A DNA stretch of 64,000 nt from Panacibacter microcysteis (GCF_015831355.1 NZ_JADWYR010000001.1:2666001-2730000); one strand, 5' to 3'. Counted from the first letter of the stretch, positions 16,197 to 26,155 are shown. The notes: generated from the sequence alone by a model not told the origin. A program made the numbers and translations.

Positions 16197-17231
16197 ATGG
16201 AAACATTTCTTGGTATAGACTACAGTACGTGGTGGTTTCTGGTGGTAGGTGCCACCTTTACCGGTTATGCCATACTCGACGGTTTTGATCTTGGTGCCGG
16301 GGCCATCCATCTTTTTTTCAATAAAGAAGAAAGCAGGCGTATTGCACTGAATGCCATCGGCCCGGTTTGGGATGGCAACGAAGTATGGCTGGTAATAGGC
16401 GGCGGCACCTTATTTGCCGGTTTCCCAAAAGTGTATGCAGCAGTATTTTCTGCGTTTTATATTCCCTTTATGTTGTTCCTGGTGGCGCTTATTTTTCGTG
16501 CTATTTCCATAGAATTCAGGAGTAAGGAGCCAATGCCCTGGTGGCGTAAAATGTGGGATGTCAGTTACAGCATCTCCAGCATAATTGTTACATTATCTCT
16601 GGGTGTAGTATTGGGCAATGTTTTACTTGGTTTGCCAATAGATAAAGGTGGTGTATACAGGGGCAGTACATTAGATTTTATAAACCCATATGCAATACTG
16701 GTGGGCATAACAACGCTTGCATTATTTATGATGCACGGTGCCATTTATCTTGTAATGAAAACCGAAAAGCGTTTGTATACAAAGCTTACCATCATTGTGA
16801 GAGATACAACCGTTTTTTTTGTTATAAGCGTATTGCTGCTTAGCTTCTATACATTGCTCTATGTGCCACATTTATCCGCCACGATTAAGGAGAACAGCTG
16901 GTTGTTTTTTATCCCGGTAACCATGGTACTGGCAGTGGCAAATATTGCCAGGAGAATATCGCAGCAGCGTTACAGGCAGGCATTTCTTTCTTCTGCAGTT
17001 GTCATAAGCCTGTTGCTCATACTTGTGGTGGTAGAGTTACACCCAAACCTGGTATTATCGAGCCTGGACGAACGATATAATCTTACCGTGCAAAACGCAT
17101 CTTCTTCATCTAAAAGTTTGGGTATTATGCTAACCGTTGCAGCAATAGGTGTGCCGCTGGTAGCTATTTACACAGCGTTTGTGTATAAAACCTTCAGGGG
17201 AAAAGTAAAGCTCGATGAAATGAGCTATTGA
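16197..17231 (+). CDS. cydB: Cytochrome bd quinol oxidase subunit II
   Basis: CydB is the structural partner of CydA. The N-terminal signature TGYAILDGFDLGAGAIHL and the segment IGPVWDGNEVWLVIGGGTLFAGFP are typical. Length (344 residues) and about nine hydrophobic helices fit the family. The gap to cydA is longer than usual because of the intervening repeat element; cotranscription is still likely since no terminator is seen there. The cydDC assembly transporter genes are not in this window. Confidence 0.96.
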   Translation: METFLGIDYSTWWFLVVGATFTGYAILDGFDLGAGAIHLFFNKEESRRIALNAIGPVWDGNEVWLVIGGGTLFAGFPKVYAAVFSAFYIPFMLFLVALIFRAISIEFRSKEPMPWWRKMWDVSYSISSIIVTLSLGVVLGNVLLGLPIDKGGVYRGSTLDFINPYAILVGITTLALFMMHGAIYLVMKTEKRLYTKLTIIVRDTTVFFVISVLLLSFYTLLYVPHLSATIKENSWLFFIPVTMVLAVANIARRISQQRYRQAFLSSAVVISLLLILVVVELHPNLVLSSLDERYNLTVQNASSSSKSLGIMLTVAAIGVPLVAIYTAFVYKTFRGKVKLDEMSY

Positions 17232-17278
17232 TTAATGATGCAGCGCATACGTGCCGCCGGTAATGTTTTAGTACCTGC

Positions 17279-17914
17279 TTAGAAAAGGCCAAACAACATA
17301 CCGTCAACTTTATTGATGATATCTCCCAGGTCTTCGTCTTTATCAGCAAAGTTATTCTTGTCAACATCTATTACAAGTAGCTGCCCTTCTTTGTAACCGT
17401 CGATCCATTTGTTGTACAGTTCGTTAAGTTTTTTCAGGTAGTCCAGGCGAATATTTTCTTCATACTCACGGCCGCGTTTTTGTATCTGGCCAACCAGTGT
17501 TGGTACAGAAGCTTTCAAATATATCAACAGGTCCGGCGGTTGAACCATGGTTTTCAATGTCTGGAAAAACTGGTAGTAATTGTCAAAATCTCTTTTGCTC
17601 ATTAAGCCCATTTCATGCAGGTTAGGCGCAAAAATGTTAGCATCTTCATATATGGTTCTGTCCTGTATAATGGTTTCTGTACCACGCTGAATATCGAGCA
17701 ACTGGTTAAGTCGGCTGTTCAAAAAATATATCTGCAGGTTAAAGCTCCAGCGCGGCATGTCTTCGTAAAAATCCATCAGGTATGGGTTGTGGTCAACATC
17801 TTCAAACTGAGGAATCCATTTATAATGTTTACTCAATAATTCTGTGAGTGTTGTTTTGCCTGCACCAATATTGCCTGCAACCGCTATATGTTTTGGTTTC
17901 TTCAGCTTTGCCAT
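17279..17914 (-). CDS. Deoxynucleoside kinase (dAK/dGK type)
   Basis: The P-loop GNIGAGKTT (residues 14-22), the nucleoside-site motif DRTIYED (85-91) and the lid segment RGREYEENIR define the deoxyadenosine/deoxyguanosine kinase family. It phosphorylates deoxynucleosides with ATP in the cytoplasm for nucleotide salvage. The 211-residue length is normal. It lies about 100 bases downstream of trpS on the same strand and might share a transcript. Substrate preference cannot be told from these motifs. Confidence 0.9.
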   Translation of the reverse strand: MAKLKKPKHIAVAGNIGAGKTTLTELLSKHYKWIPQFEDVDHNPYLMDFYEDMPRWSFNLQIYFLNSRLNQLLDIQRGTETIIQDRTIYEDANIFAPNLHEMGLMSKRDFDNYYQFFQTLKTMVQPPDLLIYLKASVPTLVGQIQKRGREYEENIRLDYLKKLNELYNKWIDGYKEGQLLVIDVDKNNFADKDEDLGDIINKVDGMLFGLF

Positions 17915-18019
17915 GTAAGATGTATGATTTGAGTAAGCGCTTTTCTTTGAACTTTTGAAGATAAAATTTCGTCGTACAATTCCACCGGTTCTTTCTAAAT
18001 TTATTTTCTGGTTGCGTTA

Positions 18020-19018
18020 CTAAATGTAGTCTACGCCAACAGCTTTCCGCACTAGCTGTAAAGTGGCATCTGCGCTGGCCCGCGCCTTGTCTCTTCCAAT
18101 GCCAATAACTTTTTTTATCAACTCACGGTCTGCTGCAAAAGCTTTCGCTTTTTCCCTTATGGGGGCCATAAAGTTTACCATGTCTTCTGCCAGTTGTTTC
18201 TTCATGTCACCGTATCGTATCACACAATTATTGAAGTCGGCTTCAAACCTGGTGGTAGTATCTGGTGTACTTACCAGCTTCATCAGGCCAAAAAGGTTTT
18301 CAATAAAATCCGGCTTTACAGCATTTGGTTCTGTTGGTCCGCTGTCTGTTTTTGCTTTTTTTATTTTATTGCGAATAAGGTCATCATCATCCGCCAGGTA
18401 TAGTGTGGCCATCTGGTTGGCGCTCTTGCTCATCTTGCCCGTACCATCAAGGCTCATGATCTTTACAAGACTTTTATCATAACTAAAAGCCTGCGGCATC
18501 GGGAAAACTTCGCTGTATCGCTTGTTAAAGCGGTCGCCAAAATTGCGGGTCATTTCAATGTGTTGTTCCTGGTCTTTACCAACAGGCACTTTAACTGCAC
18601 GGTGAATTAAAATGTCTGCAGCCTGCAATACAGGGTAAGTAAGTAAACCTGCATTTACATTTTCCGGGTGCTGGCGTACTTTGTCTTTAAATGTGGCAGT
18701 TTTTTCAAGCTCACCTTTATAAGAAAGCATATTCAGGTACAGGTATAATTCTGCAATTTCAGGTACATCACTCTGCACATACAACACGCATTTTTCCGGG
18801 TCCAGGCCTACGGCCAGCAGTTCACCCATCAGGCGGTAAACATTAGCTTTCAACTCTTTGGTGTCCGGGTGCGTGGTAAGGCTGTGCCAGTCTACCACGC
18901 AGAAAAAACAATCATATTCATCCTGCATAAGTACCCAGTTGCGCATGGCGCCAAAATAATTTCCAAGATGTACAAAACCGGTAGGTCTTATACCGCTCAA
19001 AACTTTCTCCTTATTCAT
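18020..19018 (-). CDS. trpS: Tryptophan--tRNA ligase
   Basis: This class I aminoacyl-tRNA synthetase shows GIRPTGFVHLGNYFGAM near the N-terminus (HIGH-type motif HLGN at 17-20) and the catalytic loop KMSKS at 195-199. It joins tryptophan to its tRNA in the cytoplasm with ATP. The length, 332 residues, is typical of bacterial TrpRS. It is the promoter-proximal gene of a probable two-gene unit with the deoxynucleoside kinase. A TTATCTTCG sequence just upstream resembles the -7 consensus. Confidence 0.97.
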   Translation of the reverse strand: MNKEKVLSGIRPTGFVHLGNYFGAMRNWVLMQDEYDCFFCVVDWHSLTTHPDTKELKANVYRLMGELLAVGLDPEKCVLYVQSDVPEIAELYLYLNMLSYKGELEKTATFKDKVRQHPENVNAGLLTYPVLQAADILIHRAVKVPVGKDQEQHIEMTRNFGDRFNKRYSEVFPMPQAFSYDKSLVKIMSLDGTGKMSKSANQMATLYLADDDDLIRNKIKKAKTDSGPTEPNAVKPDFIENLFGLMKLVSTPDTTTRFEADFNNCVIRYGDMKKQLAEDMVNFMAPIREKAKAFAADRELIKKVIGIGRDKARASADATLQLVRKAVGVDYI

Positions 19019-19139
19019 AGACGGCGAAGATAAGGAGAGTTTACAGTTTGTACTTTATTGCAATAAATGCAGGCATATTTTACGCAGCCTGCGCTGAAGT
19101 TATTTCCGTTATATAAGGCATTGTTGTACCGGCGATAGT

Positions 19140-19332
19140 ATTTCATGGCATCGCCGGTTGTGTCACTCACTGCACCGTTCGGAACATTGAACCGGCAGGT
19201 TCGCAGCGGCAATAAAAAGATCTGTATACACTGTTGCGCTGTACAAACCGGAGCCAAAGCTGCTGCAGTTGCTTCAGTACAAGAGTGCGACGCAACAGGT
19301 GCCCGATGCATGCACTACTGCCGGGCTCCAAA
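19140..19332. repeat. Dispersed intergenic element, best full-length reference copy (A left, B right)
   Basis: The A flank CATGGCATCGCCG and A core (19157-19176) face an inverted B core (19277-19296) with B flank ending in GCCGGGCTCC. Both flanks and both cores are well kept, so this 190-bp copy is a good reference for the family. It lies between divergent genes, upstream of the NarL-type regulator. Confidence 0.9.
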
Positions 19333-19403
19333 ATTTACTCACCCTTTTGTGGTAGATAAAATTTATATTGTAAAGAGGAAATTTGTAAAAACAACACCGC
19401 AAT

Positions 19404-20045
19404 ATGCAGCCAATAAAAGTTGCCATATTTGAAGACAATAAACACCTGCGCGAAAGCCTTTATTATCTTATAAACGGCACAGAAGGCTTTGTTTGTACCG
19501 GGGCCTTTGCAGATGGAAACGACCTGGTGTTCCAGCTAAAAAAATCTATACCACAGGTAATACTTATGGATATTGAAATGCCGGGTATTAATGGCATAGA
19601 GGCAGTGAAGGTAATAAGGGAGCACTTCCCGGGTGTGCAGGTGCTGATGCAGACAGTTTTTCATGATGACGAAAACATTTTTAAAGCCGTTTGTGCAGGC
19701 GCGTCTGGCTACATCTTAAAAACTACTTCACCTGCCGGCTATATAGAGGCCATAAAAGATGTGTACAATGGCGGCAGCCCCATGACGGGCTCTATTGCCC
19801 GCCGCGTGCTGGAACTGTTTCAAAAAAACATTACACCGGCAGCGGCCAAAGATTACCAGCTTACCCCAAAAGAGAAGGAAATTTTGCAGCAACTCGTAAA
19901 AGGTAAAAGCTTCAAAATGATTGCAGACACTATTGGCAGCACCTACGAAACTGTGCGCACCCACATGAAAAATATTTACGCCAAACTGCATGTGAACAGT
20001 AACACAGAAGCTGTTTCAAAAGCATTGAATGAAAAAATTGTATAA
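19404..20045 (+). CDS. NarL/FixJ-family response regulator
   Basis: A receiver domain with Asp56 in LMDIEMPG and the Lys of YILKTT is followed by a LuxR-type helix-turn-helix (about 150-208: LTPKEKEILQQLVKG and TYETVRTHMKNIYAKL). It is a cytoplasmic transcription factor activated by phosphorylation. The gene 195 bases downstream encodes a TPR-sensor kinase of the class that pairs with NarL-type regulators, so the two are probably cognate. A full-length dispersed element occupies its upstream region. Confidence 0.94.
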   Translation: MQPIKVAIFEDNKHLRESLYYLINGTEGFVCTGAFADGNDLVFQLKKSIPQVILMDIEMPGINGIEAVKVIREHFPGVQVLMQTVFHDDENIFKAVCAGASGYILKTTSPAGYIEAIKDVYNGGSPMTGSIARRVLELFQKNITPAAAKDYQLTPKEKEILQQLVKGKSFKMIADTIGSTYETVRTHMKNIYAKLHVNSNTEAVSKALNEKIV

Positions 20046-20240
20046 CCTTTTTTCCGGATTTTTTATCTTACCTTCAAACAGGCTTTACCACGCATACCAT
20101 ATCCTTTCAAAACTACCTCTCCAAATGTAAAACACCTGGAAAACATCCCTGATCTATTCAATCAATTGCAGGAACAACTGCCGGCAAAGGGACCAGGTAA
20201 CCAAAACATTTCGCTAATTAACCTTGACAACTAAACGCTG

Positions 20241-22244
20241 ATGAGAAAGTATATACTTCTTATGGCAACGCTTACCTGCACTGTAACGAAAGCCCAGGTA
20301 GCCGATTCGCTGAAGCACCTGCTGGCTTTGCCTCAACCTGATACCGTACGTATAGGCTTGTATGTAAAAATTGCAGAAGCCGCGGAAGACAGTACAGCGC
20401 TGTGGTACGCAGACAGCGCAATAGCACATGGTAAAAGGCTGCTTACAAATGCTACCGGAAAAATGCAGGCAGCATTGTACAATTACATGTCTGATGCGAT
20501 CTATTTTAAAGGAATCTATTTTGCCAATACTGAAGCTTATACCGAAGCAATTAGCAGTTTAAACGATGCATTGCAGTTTGCACGCAAAGCCAATAACCTT
20601 TTTAGCGAAGCACAAATATTGAATGATATTGGCGTATGCAAATATTATAAAGGCGACATTATTGCCACGGTAGATTATTTAAAGCGCAGCCTTGCAATAC
20701 GTGAGACATTGAATGACGATGCACAACTGCGGAACGCATACAACAACATTGCTTTCATTTATAAAGAAACCGGCCTTATTGAAGAATCGCTGGAGCTCAA
20801 TTTTAAATCACTTGCACTTGCAGAAAAGATGAAAAACGAGACAGATATTTCAACATCGCTAAACAACATAGGCCAGGTTTATCACCAGCAGTTACTGGAT
20901 TACAGCAAAGGGCTGGAGTATTACAAACGGAGCCTTGCGATAAGAGAGAAAAGAGGCAATAAGAAAGATATGGGATTGATAAAAAACAACATTGCCACGC
21001 TGTATGGAGATATGGGCAATTTCGCAGAAGCTATTCGTAATTATAAAGAAAGCCTTGCTTTGCGGCGGGAAGCGAATCATAAATATGGCGTAGTACAAAC
21101 ACTCAGTAATCTTGCATACAACTATATAGAAACGGGTGATTACAACAATGCCAGGGCCGCGCTTGCTGAAAGCCTTGAGCTGAATAAAAGCCTGCAGGAC
21201 GATGACCTGCAGGAAAGCTTGCACTATAATTACGCAAAATTGTACGATACCCTGAAAATGCCCGACAGCGCTTTGTTTCATGCACTGGCATCTCATCGTA
21301 TTTGCCTGAGTCTTGGTAACCCTTTGGATATTTCCAAATCGGCCTTGATGATTTCTAACCTCTATAGTGAAGAGCATGAGTATGAGCAGTCACTCGTTTT
21401 TTACAAGCTATACAAAAGAATGCAGGACAGTACACTAAACAGTAACCTCAAAAAGCAGGGTATAAAAAGTGAACTGGAATATGAGTACCTGAAAAAGAAG
21501 AATGAGTCTGATAAGATATTTAATGAGCAACTGGCACGTAAAAATTTATATACCTGGTTGCTTGTTGTTTTACTCATTGCCACTGCGGTCATAGCTTACG
21601 TGCTTTATAAACGCAGGGTATTGAAGCAACGGCTTACAGAAGTGGAGATCAGAAACAAGATCGCATCTGACCTGCACGATGATGTAGGCAGCACCCTGAG
21701 CAGCATACGTATGTACAGTGATATTGTAAAACATCAGCCCAATCAAACACCGGTGTCTGCGGAATTGCTTGATAAAATTAGCAGCAACAGTAAAGAGATG
21801 ATTGAAACGATGAGCGACATTGTATGGATGATCAAGCCAGGCAATGATGATTTCAGCAGTGTGCAGGGCCGCATGATCAACTTCGCCAATGAACTTTGCA
21901 TACCTGCGGGAATAAATTTTGAATTCAATTGCGAACAGACAGCAGACATATTAAGCATGAATATGGAATTGCGCCGGGATATTTACCTCATCTTTAAAGA
22001 AGCCATAAACAATGCTGTAAAATATGCAGGTTGCCAAAATATCCGCGTCTCGATCAACATCGCCGGAGATCGTTTGCGCATCAGTATAAGCGATGACGGG
22101 AAAGGTTTTGACGTAGCCAATGCAAAAAATGGTAACGGCCTATCTAATATGCGTAAACGAGTGGAGATACACCGTGGAAAATTTACTATAAAATCCAATG
22201 TAAACGAAGGCGCAGAAATTATTGCAGATTTACCTCTTCAGTAA
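20241..22244 (+). CDS. TPR-domain sensor histidine kinase (HisKA_3 type)
   Basis: A signal peptide (to TKAQ) leads to an external array of about eight tetratricopeptide repeats (residues 60-400), a coiled segment, one membrane helix (about 434-452) and a kinase. His479 in SDLHDDVGSTLSS is the phospho-acceptor of the HisKA_3 family, and EAINNAVKYAG plus DDGKGFD form the ATPase. This layout, with extracytoplasmic TPRs sensing a protein or peptide and signalling to a NarL-type regulator, is common in Bacteroidota. The regulator is encoded just upstream. The ligand is unknown. Confidence 0.93.
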   Translation: MRKYILLMATLTCTVTKAQVADSLKHLLALPQPDTVRIGLYVKIAEAAEDSTALWYADSAIAHGKRLLTNATGKMQAALYNYMSDAIYFKGIYFANTEAYTEAISSLNDALQFARKANNLFSEAQILNDIGVCKYYKGDIIATVDYLKRSLAIRETLNDDAQLRNAYNNIAFIYKETGLIEESLELNFKSLALAEKMKNETDISTSLNNIGQVYHQQLLDYSKGLEYYKRSLAIREKRGNKKDMGLIKNNIATLYGDMGNFAEAIRNYKESLALRREANHKYGVVQTLSNLAYNYIETGDYNNARAALAESLELNKSLQDDDLQESLHYNYAKLYDTLKMPDSALFHALASHRICLSLGNPLDISKSALMISNLYSEEHEYEQSLVFYKLYKRMQDSTLNSNLKKQGIKSELEYEYLKKKNESDKIFNEQLARKNLYTWLLVVLLIATAVIAYVLYKRRVLKQRLTEVEIRNKIASDLHDDVGSTLSSIRMYSDIVKHQPNQTPVSAELLDKISSNSKEMIETMSDIVWMIKPGNDDFSSVQGRMINFANELCIPAGINFEFNCEQTADILSMNMELRRDIYLIFKEAINNAVKYAGCQNIRVSINIAGDRLRISISDDGKGFDVANAKNGNGLSNMRKRVEIHRGKFTIKSNVNEGAEIIADLPLQ

Positions 22245-22354
22245 ATAAAAATCAAGACATGTTGCTGCAACGGATAACAATCATCTATCCCTCGATTGTG
22301 GTATTGATAGAGCTTTCATAACAAATCAATTTTGTCTGCACAAAACTTATTGTT

Positions 22355-23983
22355 ATGAAAAAAACACTTCTGTCCCTTTGTTTTGCTGCGTTTACTGCAG
22401 CAGTTTCTAATGCACAAACCAACACTTTTCCAACAACAGGCAGTGCCGGCATTGGCACTACAGCGCCAAACGCTTCTGCTATTCTTGAATTACAGTCCAC
22501 CACCAAAGGCATGCTCATTCCCCGTATGACGCAGGCCCAGCGTACAGCAATAGTAAGCCCTGCATCAGGCCTGCTTGTTTACCAGACTAACAATACTACC
22601 GGGTTTTATTATTACAACGGCAGTAACTGGGTGGCAGTTACACCTAAGTCCGCCAACAGGAACCTCAGTAACCTCGATACCACTGCTGTTAACATCTCTT
22701 TGCTGCCTAATGCACACAATACTTTATCGCTCGGCTCAGCAGTACGAAGCTGGAACGATGTATATGTAAACAATGTAAAGTTTGCTGATGGTACAACGTT
22801 ATCTACCGCAAACGGGGTAGCAGAAAGCGATCCTGAAGTGGGTGTAAACAAAACAGGTTTTGTTCCCCGCTGGAATGGTACAGCCCTGGTTGCAGGTGCA
22901 TTGCAGGATAATGGCACAAGAGCCAGTATTAACAGCGCCCCCGATAATGACCACAGGTTTTCCGCCCTCAGGCAGCTTTCTTCCGGCAGCTTGTTTTCAA
23001 CGGTGTATTCTGCTATACGAGGAGAAAGCAACACTTCAGGAACCACTACTATAAACTCTGTTGGCTACCTCGGTGTAAACAATCCATCCGGCATGTACCC
23101 GCTGGTTTTTCCCAACAATACGTTCAGCGAAATTGGTGTGCTTGGCGTAAAAAGAAACACATCGTTAGAAGGTGCTGCCTTATACGGATGGAGCCAGGGT
23201 GGCAGCAGCAACAACTATGGAGTATACGGCACAGCTACTGCATCTGCAGCAAACAACTATGCCGTGTATGGTAACAGTATTACTGCAAACACTGCGCTCA
23301 ACTATGGTGTATATGGCAATGTGCAGGGCGGCATAGCCAACTATGGTGTGTATGGTAAAGTGGTTACTGCAACCGGCCAGTTCGGTTATGGTGTTTTTGG
23401 CAGTGCATCAGGTACCGGTACCAATTATGCAGGTTTCTTCAGCGGTCATACCTACATAGGTGCAAATGATGAAGCACTTACAATTTCCGGCACAGATCCT
23501 TATATACAGTTTAAAGATGCCACAGCAGAAAATGCCTACCTGCGTGCAAGTGGTAAAGATCTTTTGCTGGCAACAAATTCCGGCAATGCATCAGGCAGGG
23601 TAGTGTTGCGCACCAATGGTACAGGCCGCTTGTGGGTAGATGCTGTGGGCAATGTATCTATCAGCAACGATGGTAAAACAGCAACCGGTTATGCACTGAG
23701 TGTAAAAGGAAAAGTAATGGCAGAAGAAGTACGTGTTGAGTTAAATGGTACATGGCCTGATTATGTGTTTGCAAAAGATTACAAGCTAATGTCTTTGCAA
23801 AGCCTTAAACAATACGTATTTCAAAACAACCACCTGCCAGATGTACCCGCTGCAAACGAAATGAAAGATGGCATTGAAGTCGGTAAAGTCAATAAACTGC
23901 TGATGCAAAAAGTAGAAGAGTTAACACTTTATGTAATACAGTTAAATGAAGAAATTCAAACGTTGAAAGCGCAAAACAAATAA
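22355..23983 (+). CDS. Secreted tail-fiber-like surface protein with GVYG repeats
   Basis: A signal peptide (to VSNAQ) precedes the segment GIGTTAPNASAILELQSTTKG typical of Bacteroidota tail-fiber-like surface proteins. The central part (about residues 270-375) has repeated NYGVYG/NYAVYG units. The C-terminus (LQSLKQYVFQNNHLPDVP to EELTLYVIQLNEEIQTLKAQ) is the usual ending of this group and includes a short coiled coil that may trimerise. It is probably on the cell surface. The exact role is unknown, and no sign of a phage is seen nearby. Confidence 0.75.
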   Translation: MKKTLLSLCFAAFTAAVSNAQTNTFPTTGSAGIGTTAPNASAILELQSTTKGMLIPRMTQAQRTAIVSPASGLLVYQTNNTTGFYYYNGSNWVAVTPKSANRNLSNLDTTAVNISLLPNAHNTLSLGSAVRSWNDVYVNNVKFADGTTLSTANGVAESDPEVGVNKTGFVPRWNGTALVAGALQDNGTRASINSAPDNDHRFSALRQLSSGSLFSTVYSAIRGESNTSGTTTINSVGYLGVNNPSGMYPLVFPNNTFSEIGVLGVKRNTSLEGAALYGWSQGGSSNNYGVYGTATASAANNYAVYGNSITANTALNYGVYGNVQGGIANYGVYGKVVTATGQFGYGVFGSASGTGTNYAGFFSGHTYIGANDEALTISGTDPYIQFKDATAENAYLRASGKDLLLATNSGNASGRVVLRTNGTGRLWVDAVGNVSISNDGKTATGYALSVKGKVMAEEVRVELNGTWPDYVFAKDYKLMSLQSLKQYVFQNNHLPDVPAANEMKDGIEVGKVNKLLMQKVEELTLYVIQLNEEIQTLKAQNK

Positions 23984-24014
23984 TAACCCACTCATTGGCA
24001 TGGCTGAATTTTTT

Positions 24015-24075
24015 GGGAGCCCGGCTGTAGTAGTGCTATTAAGCTTTTGTTGCGTCGCACTCTTGTACGCCTTGT
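24015..24075. repeat. Dispersed intergenic element, single type B core
   Basis: The B flank GGGAGCCCGGCTGTAGTAGT with TAAGCTTTT and the core at 24049-24068 are perfectly kept, but no inverted partner follows. The nearest partner is at 26098-26117, on the far side of the M23 peptidase gene. Confidence 0.85.
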
Positions 24076-24148
24076 TCGCTTTTGGGCTGTTCCGGTTCAG
24101 TCAGGCTGGTTTTTTAAAGGCTCATTTATTACCTCAAAATTATTTGTT

Positions 24149-25945
24149 ATGAAATCAACATTCAAGAAACTGTATTTACCTGCACCACTGCAATGCATTA
24201 CTCTTGTTGTTTTTGCAGCTTGCATTGGTTTTGCAACCAATGCACAGGTTGTAAAGCCAGCAGGAAAAACAACTGCCGTCTGTAGCGTTACACGTGCAGA
24301 CATGAAAGAAATTGACCAGCAGGTGCGCATCAATATTGCGCGGCTAAAAGCTGAAGGGAAGCTTGACTTTAAAAAGTATAAACAGGCTGCCGAAAAACCT
24401 GCCCCGGATGCGGCCGCGGCACCTGCTGCCAACATTTTGTTTCGCTGGCCAATGGCAACAGCATCTTACAGGGATTTTGCTTCCTGGCACATTGTAAATT
24501 TTGTAGACCTCGATCCTGATTCCTTTAATGATAACACAGATCGCAACCCCGATGAGATCGGCGATTACAATTGCGGCGACAGAACATACGATGGTCATGC
24601 AGGCATCGACATAAGTATCGACCCTTACAGGTGGGAGTTAAAAAACAGTGGGTTTATAAAAGTTATTGCTGCGGCCGATGGTATCATTGTGTTTAAACAC
24701 CAGGGAGAGTTTGATGAGAATTGCGGCAATCTCGATAACTGGCAAGGCTCAACCGGCCGTGGCAACAACGTGGTTATTCTACACGAAGATGGAACTACCG
24801 CCAGCTTTTATATGCACCTGAAAGACGGATCGCTTACCACAAAGGAAGAAGGAGATTTTATTTATGCAGGTGATTATGTTGGTACCGTTGCAAGCGCAGG
24901 GCGCTCTTCAGAACCACACCTGCATTTCCAGGTAAATACAGGATATGTAGACATTGCCAACGGAAATGATGAAACCGGCAACCGCATCGATCCTTTTGCT
25001 GGCAGCACCTGTACCGAATCTGCCTCCACATCATGGCTCAACCAGTTGCCGTATAATGATCCCGCTGTGCTTACACTGGAAACACACAATGCACAGCCCG
25101 GTTTTTATACCGATGCATGTGATCAGACTATAACACTTAGTCCCGATAATGCTTTTACCAGCGGGCAGACCATTTGGTTCAGGGCCAAGATAAGAGATTG
25201 GATAGATGGCGCCACGCTTACATTTAATATTTATAAACCAGATGGCACGCTCTGGCGTAGTTACACCAGGACGAATGCAAACGCTTACAGGGAAGCTTAC
25301 CCCACAGATCAATCTTATGTATTAGCCTCAACAGATCCTGCCGGCACATACAGGTATACGGTGACATTTGGTGGTAAAACATACTCGCATTACTTCACAA
25401 AAAGTTGCCAGGTATCGTTGGGATTAAGCGGCGCGGTTAGTGGTCAGAAAGGCTATATGGTAAGTAATTTTATTTCGTCTTTTCAAACAATTGCAGCTTC
25501 TTCTGCAAACTACATAAAGTATATGGCTGATGGATATGTAACACTGCAGCCCGGTTTCAGGGCAACTTCCGGTTGCAGGTTTGTTGCCAACACGGAAGGT
25601 TGTGCCAACAGCACGGCAGGCTCTGGTAGGGCCGTGGCTGCAACACCGGCAACCGATGCGGTTAATTATAAAGACGCCGTTGCTAATGGTGGTAAAACAC
25701 CTGTAAAGATCTATCCTAACCCTTCTGATGGCTTATTCAATGTACAATACAGCAAAAAAGGAAAGTTCTCTGCGGGTATTGTTATACGTAATGCTACAGG
25801 GCAGGTTGTGTATAAAAACGCTTTGAAACAATACGACAATACGTTGCAGGAGCAGGTAAACCTGGCAGGCAAACCAAAAGGTGTTTATCTTGTTGAAGTG
25901 CTGACTAATAATGAAAGAATAGTATCGAAAGTGATGATTCAATAA
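24149..25945 (+). CDS. Secreted M23-family metallopeptidase with T9SS sorting domain
   Basis: A signal peptide ends near TNAQ. The M23 (LytM-type) domain spans about residues 95-285, with zinc ligands His150 and Asp154 in GHAGID and the HLH motif at 257-259, plus His223. These enzymes cut peptide crosslinks of peptidoglycan or Gly-rich proteins. A beta-rich region follows (about 430-500, ending in LQPGFRATSGC), then a C-terminal sorting domain beginning KIYPNPSDG and ending IVSKVMIQ, which directs export by the type IX system. The 598-residue start is the ATG opening MKSTFKKL; the open frame extends upstream only into a dispersed repeat. Confidence 0.92.
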   Translation: MKSTFKKLYLPAPLQCITLVVFAACIGFATNAQVVKPAGKTTAVCSVTRADMKEIDQQVRINIARLKAEGKLDFKKYKQAAEKPAPDAAAAPAANILFRWPMATASYRDFASWHIVNFVDLDPDSFNDNTDRNPDEIGDYNCGDRTYDGHAGIDISIDPYRWELKNSGFIKVIAAADGIIVFKHQGEFDENCGNLDNWQGSTGRGNNVVILHEDGTTASFYMHLKDGSLTTKEEGDFIYAGDYVGTVASAGRSSEPHLHFQVNTGYVDIANGNDETGNRIDPFAGSTCTESASTSWLNQLPYNDPAVLTLETHNAQPGFYTDACDQTITLSPDNAFTSGQTIWFRAKIRDWIDGATLTFNIYKPDGTLWRSYTRTNANAYREAYPTDQSYVLASTDPAGTYRYTVTFGGKTYSHYFTKSCQVSLGLSGAVSGQKGYMVSNFISSFQTIAASSANYIKYMADGYVTLQPGFRATSGCRFVANTEGCANSTAGSGRAVAATPATDAVNYKDAVANGGKTPVKIYPNPSDGLFNVQYSKKGKFSAGIVIRNATGQVVYKNALKQYDNTLQEQVNLAGKPKGVYLVEVLTNNERIVSKVMIQ

Positions 25946-25967
25946 GCTCGGGAAATATAGAATGTAA

Positions 25968-26000
25968 TAAACCCTGCTATGTGCAGGGTTTATGTTTATA
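25968..26000 (+). terminator. Terminator-like hairpin after the M23 gene
   Basis: A 10-bp perfect stem (TAAACCCTGC with GCAGGGTTTA) around a 5-base loop is followed by a TGTTTATAA tail. The T run is weak, but the position 22 bases after the stop fits termination. Confidence 0.65.
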
Positions 26001-26049
26001 AGCAAACCATGTAAAATTTTAGTTGTATTGCCCGGGTAAATTGTTGTAT

Positions 26050-26152
26050 AAGGCTGGCTATACCCCCGGCATCGAAAAGCTGCATTAACGACAGAACGTA
26101 CAAGTGAGTGACACAACAGGCGATGCCACATGTACAAATGCCGGTAACATAA
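26050..26152. repeat. Dispersed intergenic element, single inverted type A core
   Basis: The inverted A core (26098-26117) is followed by the A flank GGCGATGCCACATG and the end CCGGTAACA. The left portion has CCCCCGGCATCG but no second core. It lies between the convergent M23 and DoxX genes. Confidence 0.82.
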
Positions 26153-26155
26153 AAC

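Noticed and set aside
20046-20240. Possible small gene or RNA between the NarL-type regulator and TPR kinase
   Set aside because: No convincing frame, hairpin or promoter box is seen in these 195 bases.
22355-23983. Prophage remnant, because of the tail-fiber-like protein
   Set aside because: It has a signal peptide and the C-terminus common to Bacteroidota surface proteins, and no other phage gene is near.
24047-24148. N-terminal extension of the M23 protease beginning in a repeat core
   Set aside because: The extra 34 residues are translated repeat DNA and would block the signal peptide; the internal ATG gives a normal signal peptide.
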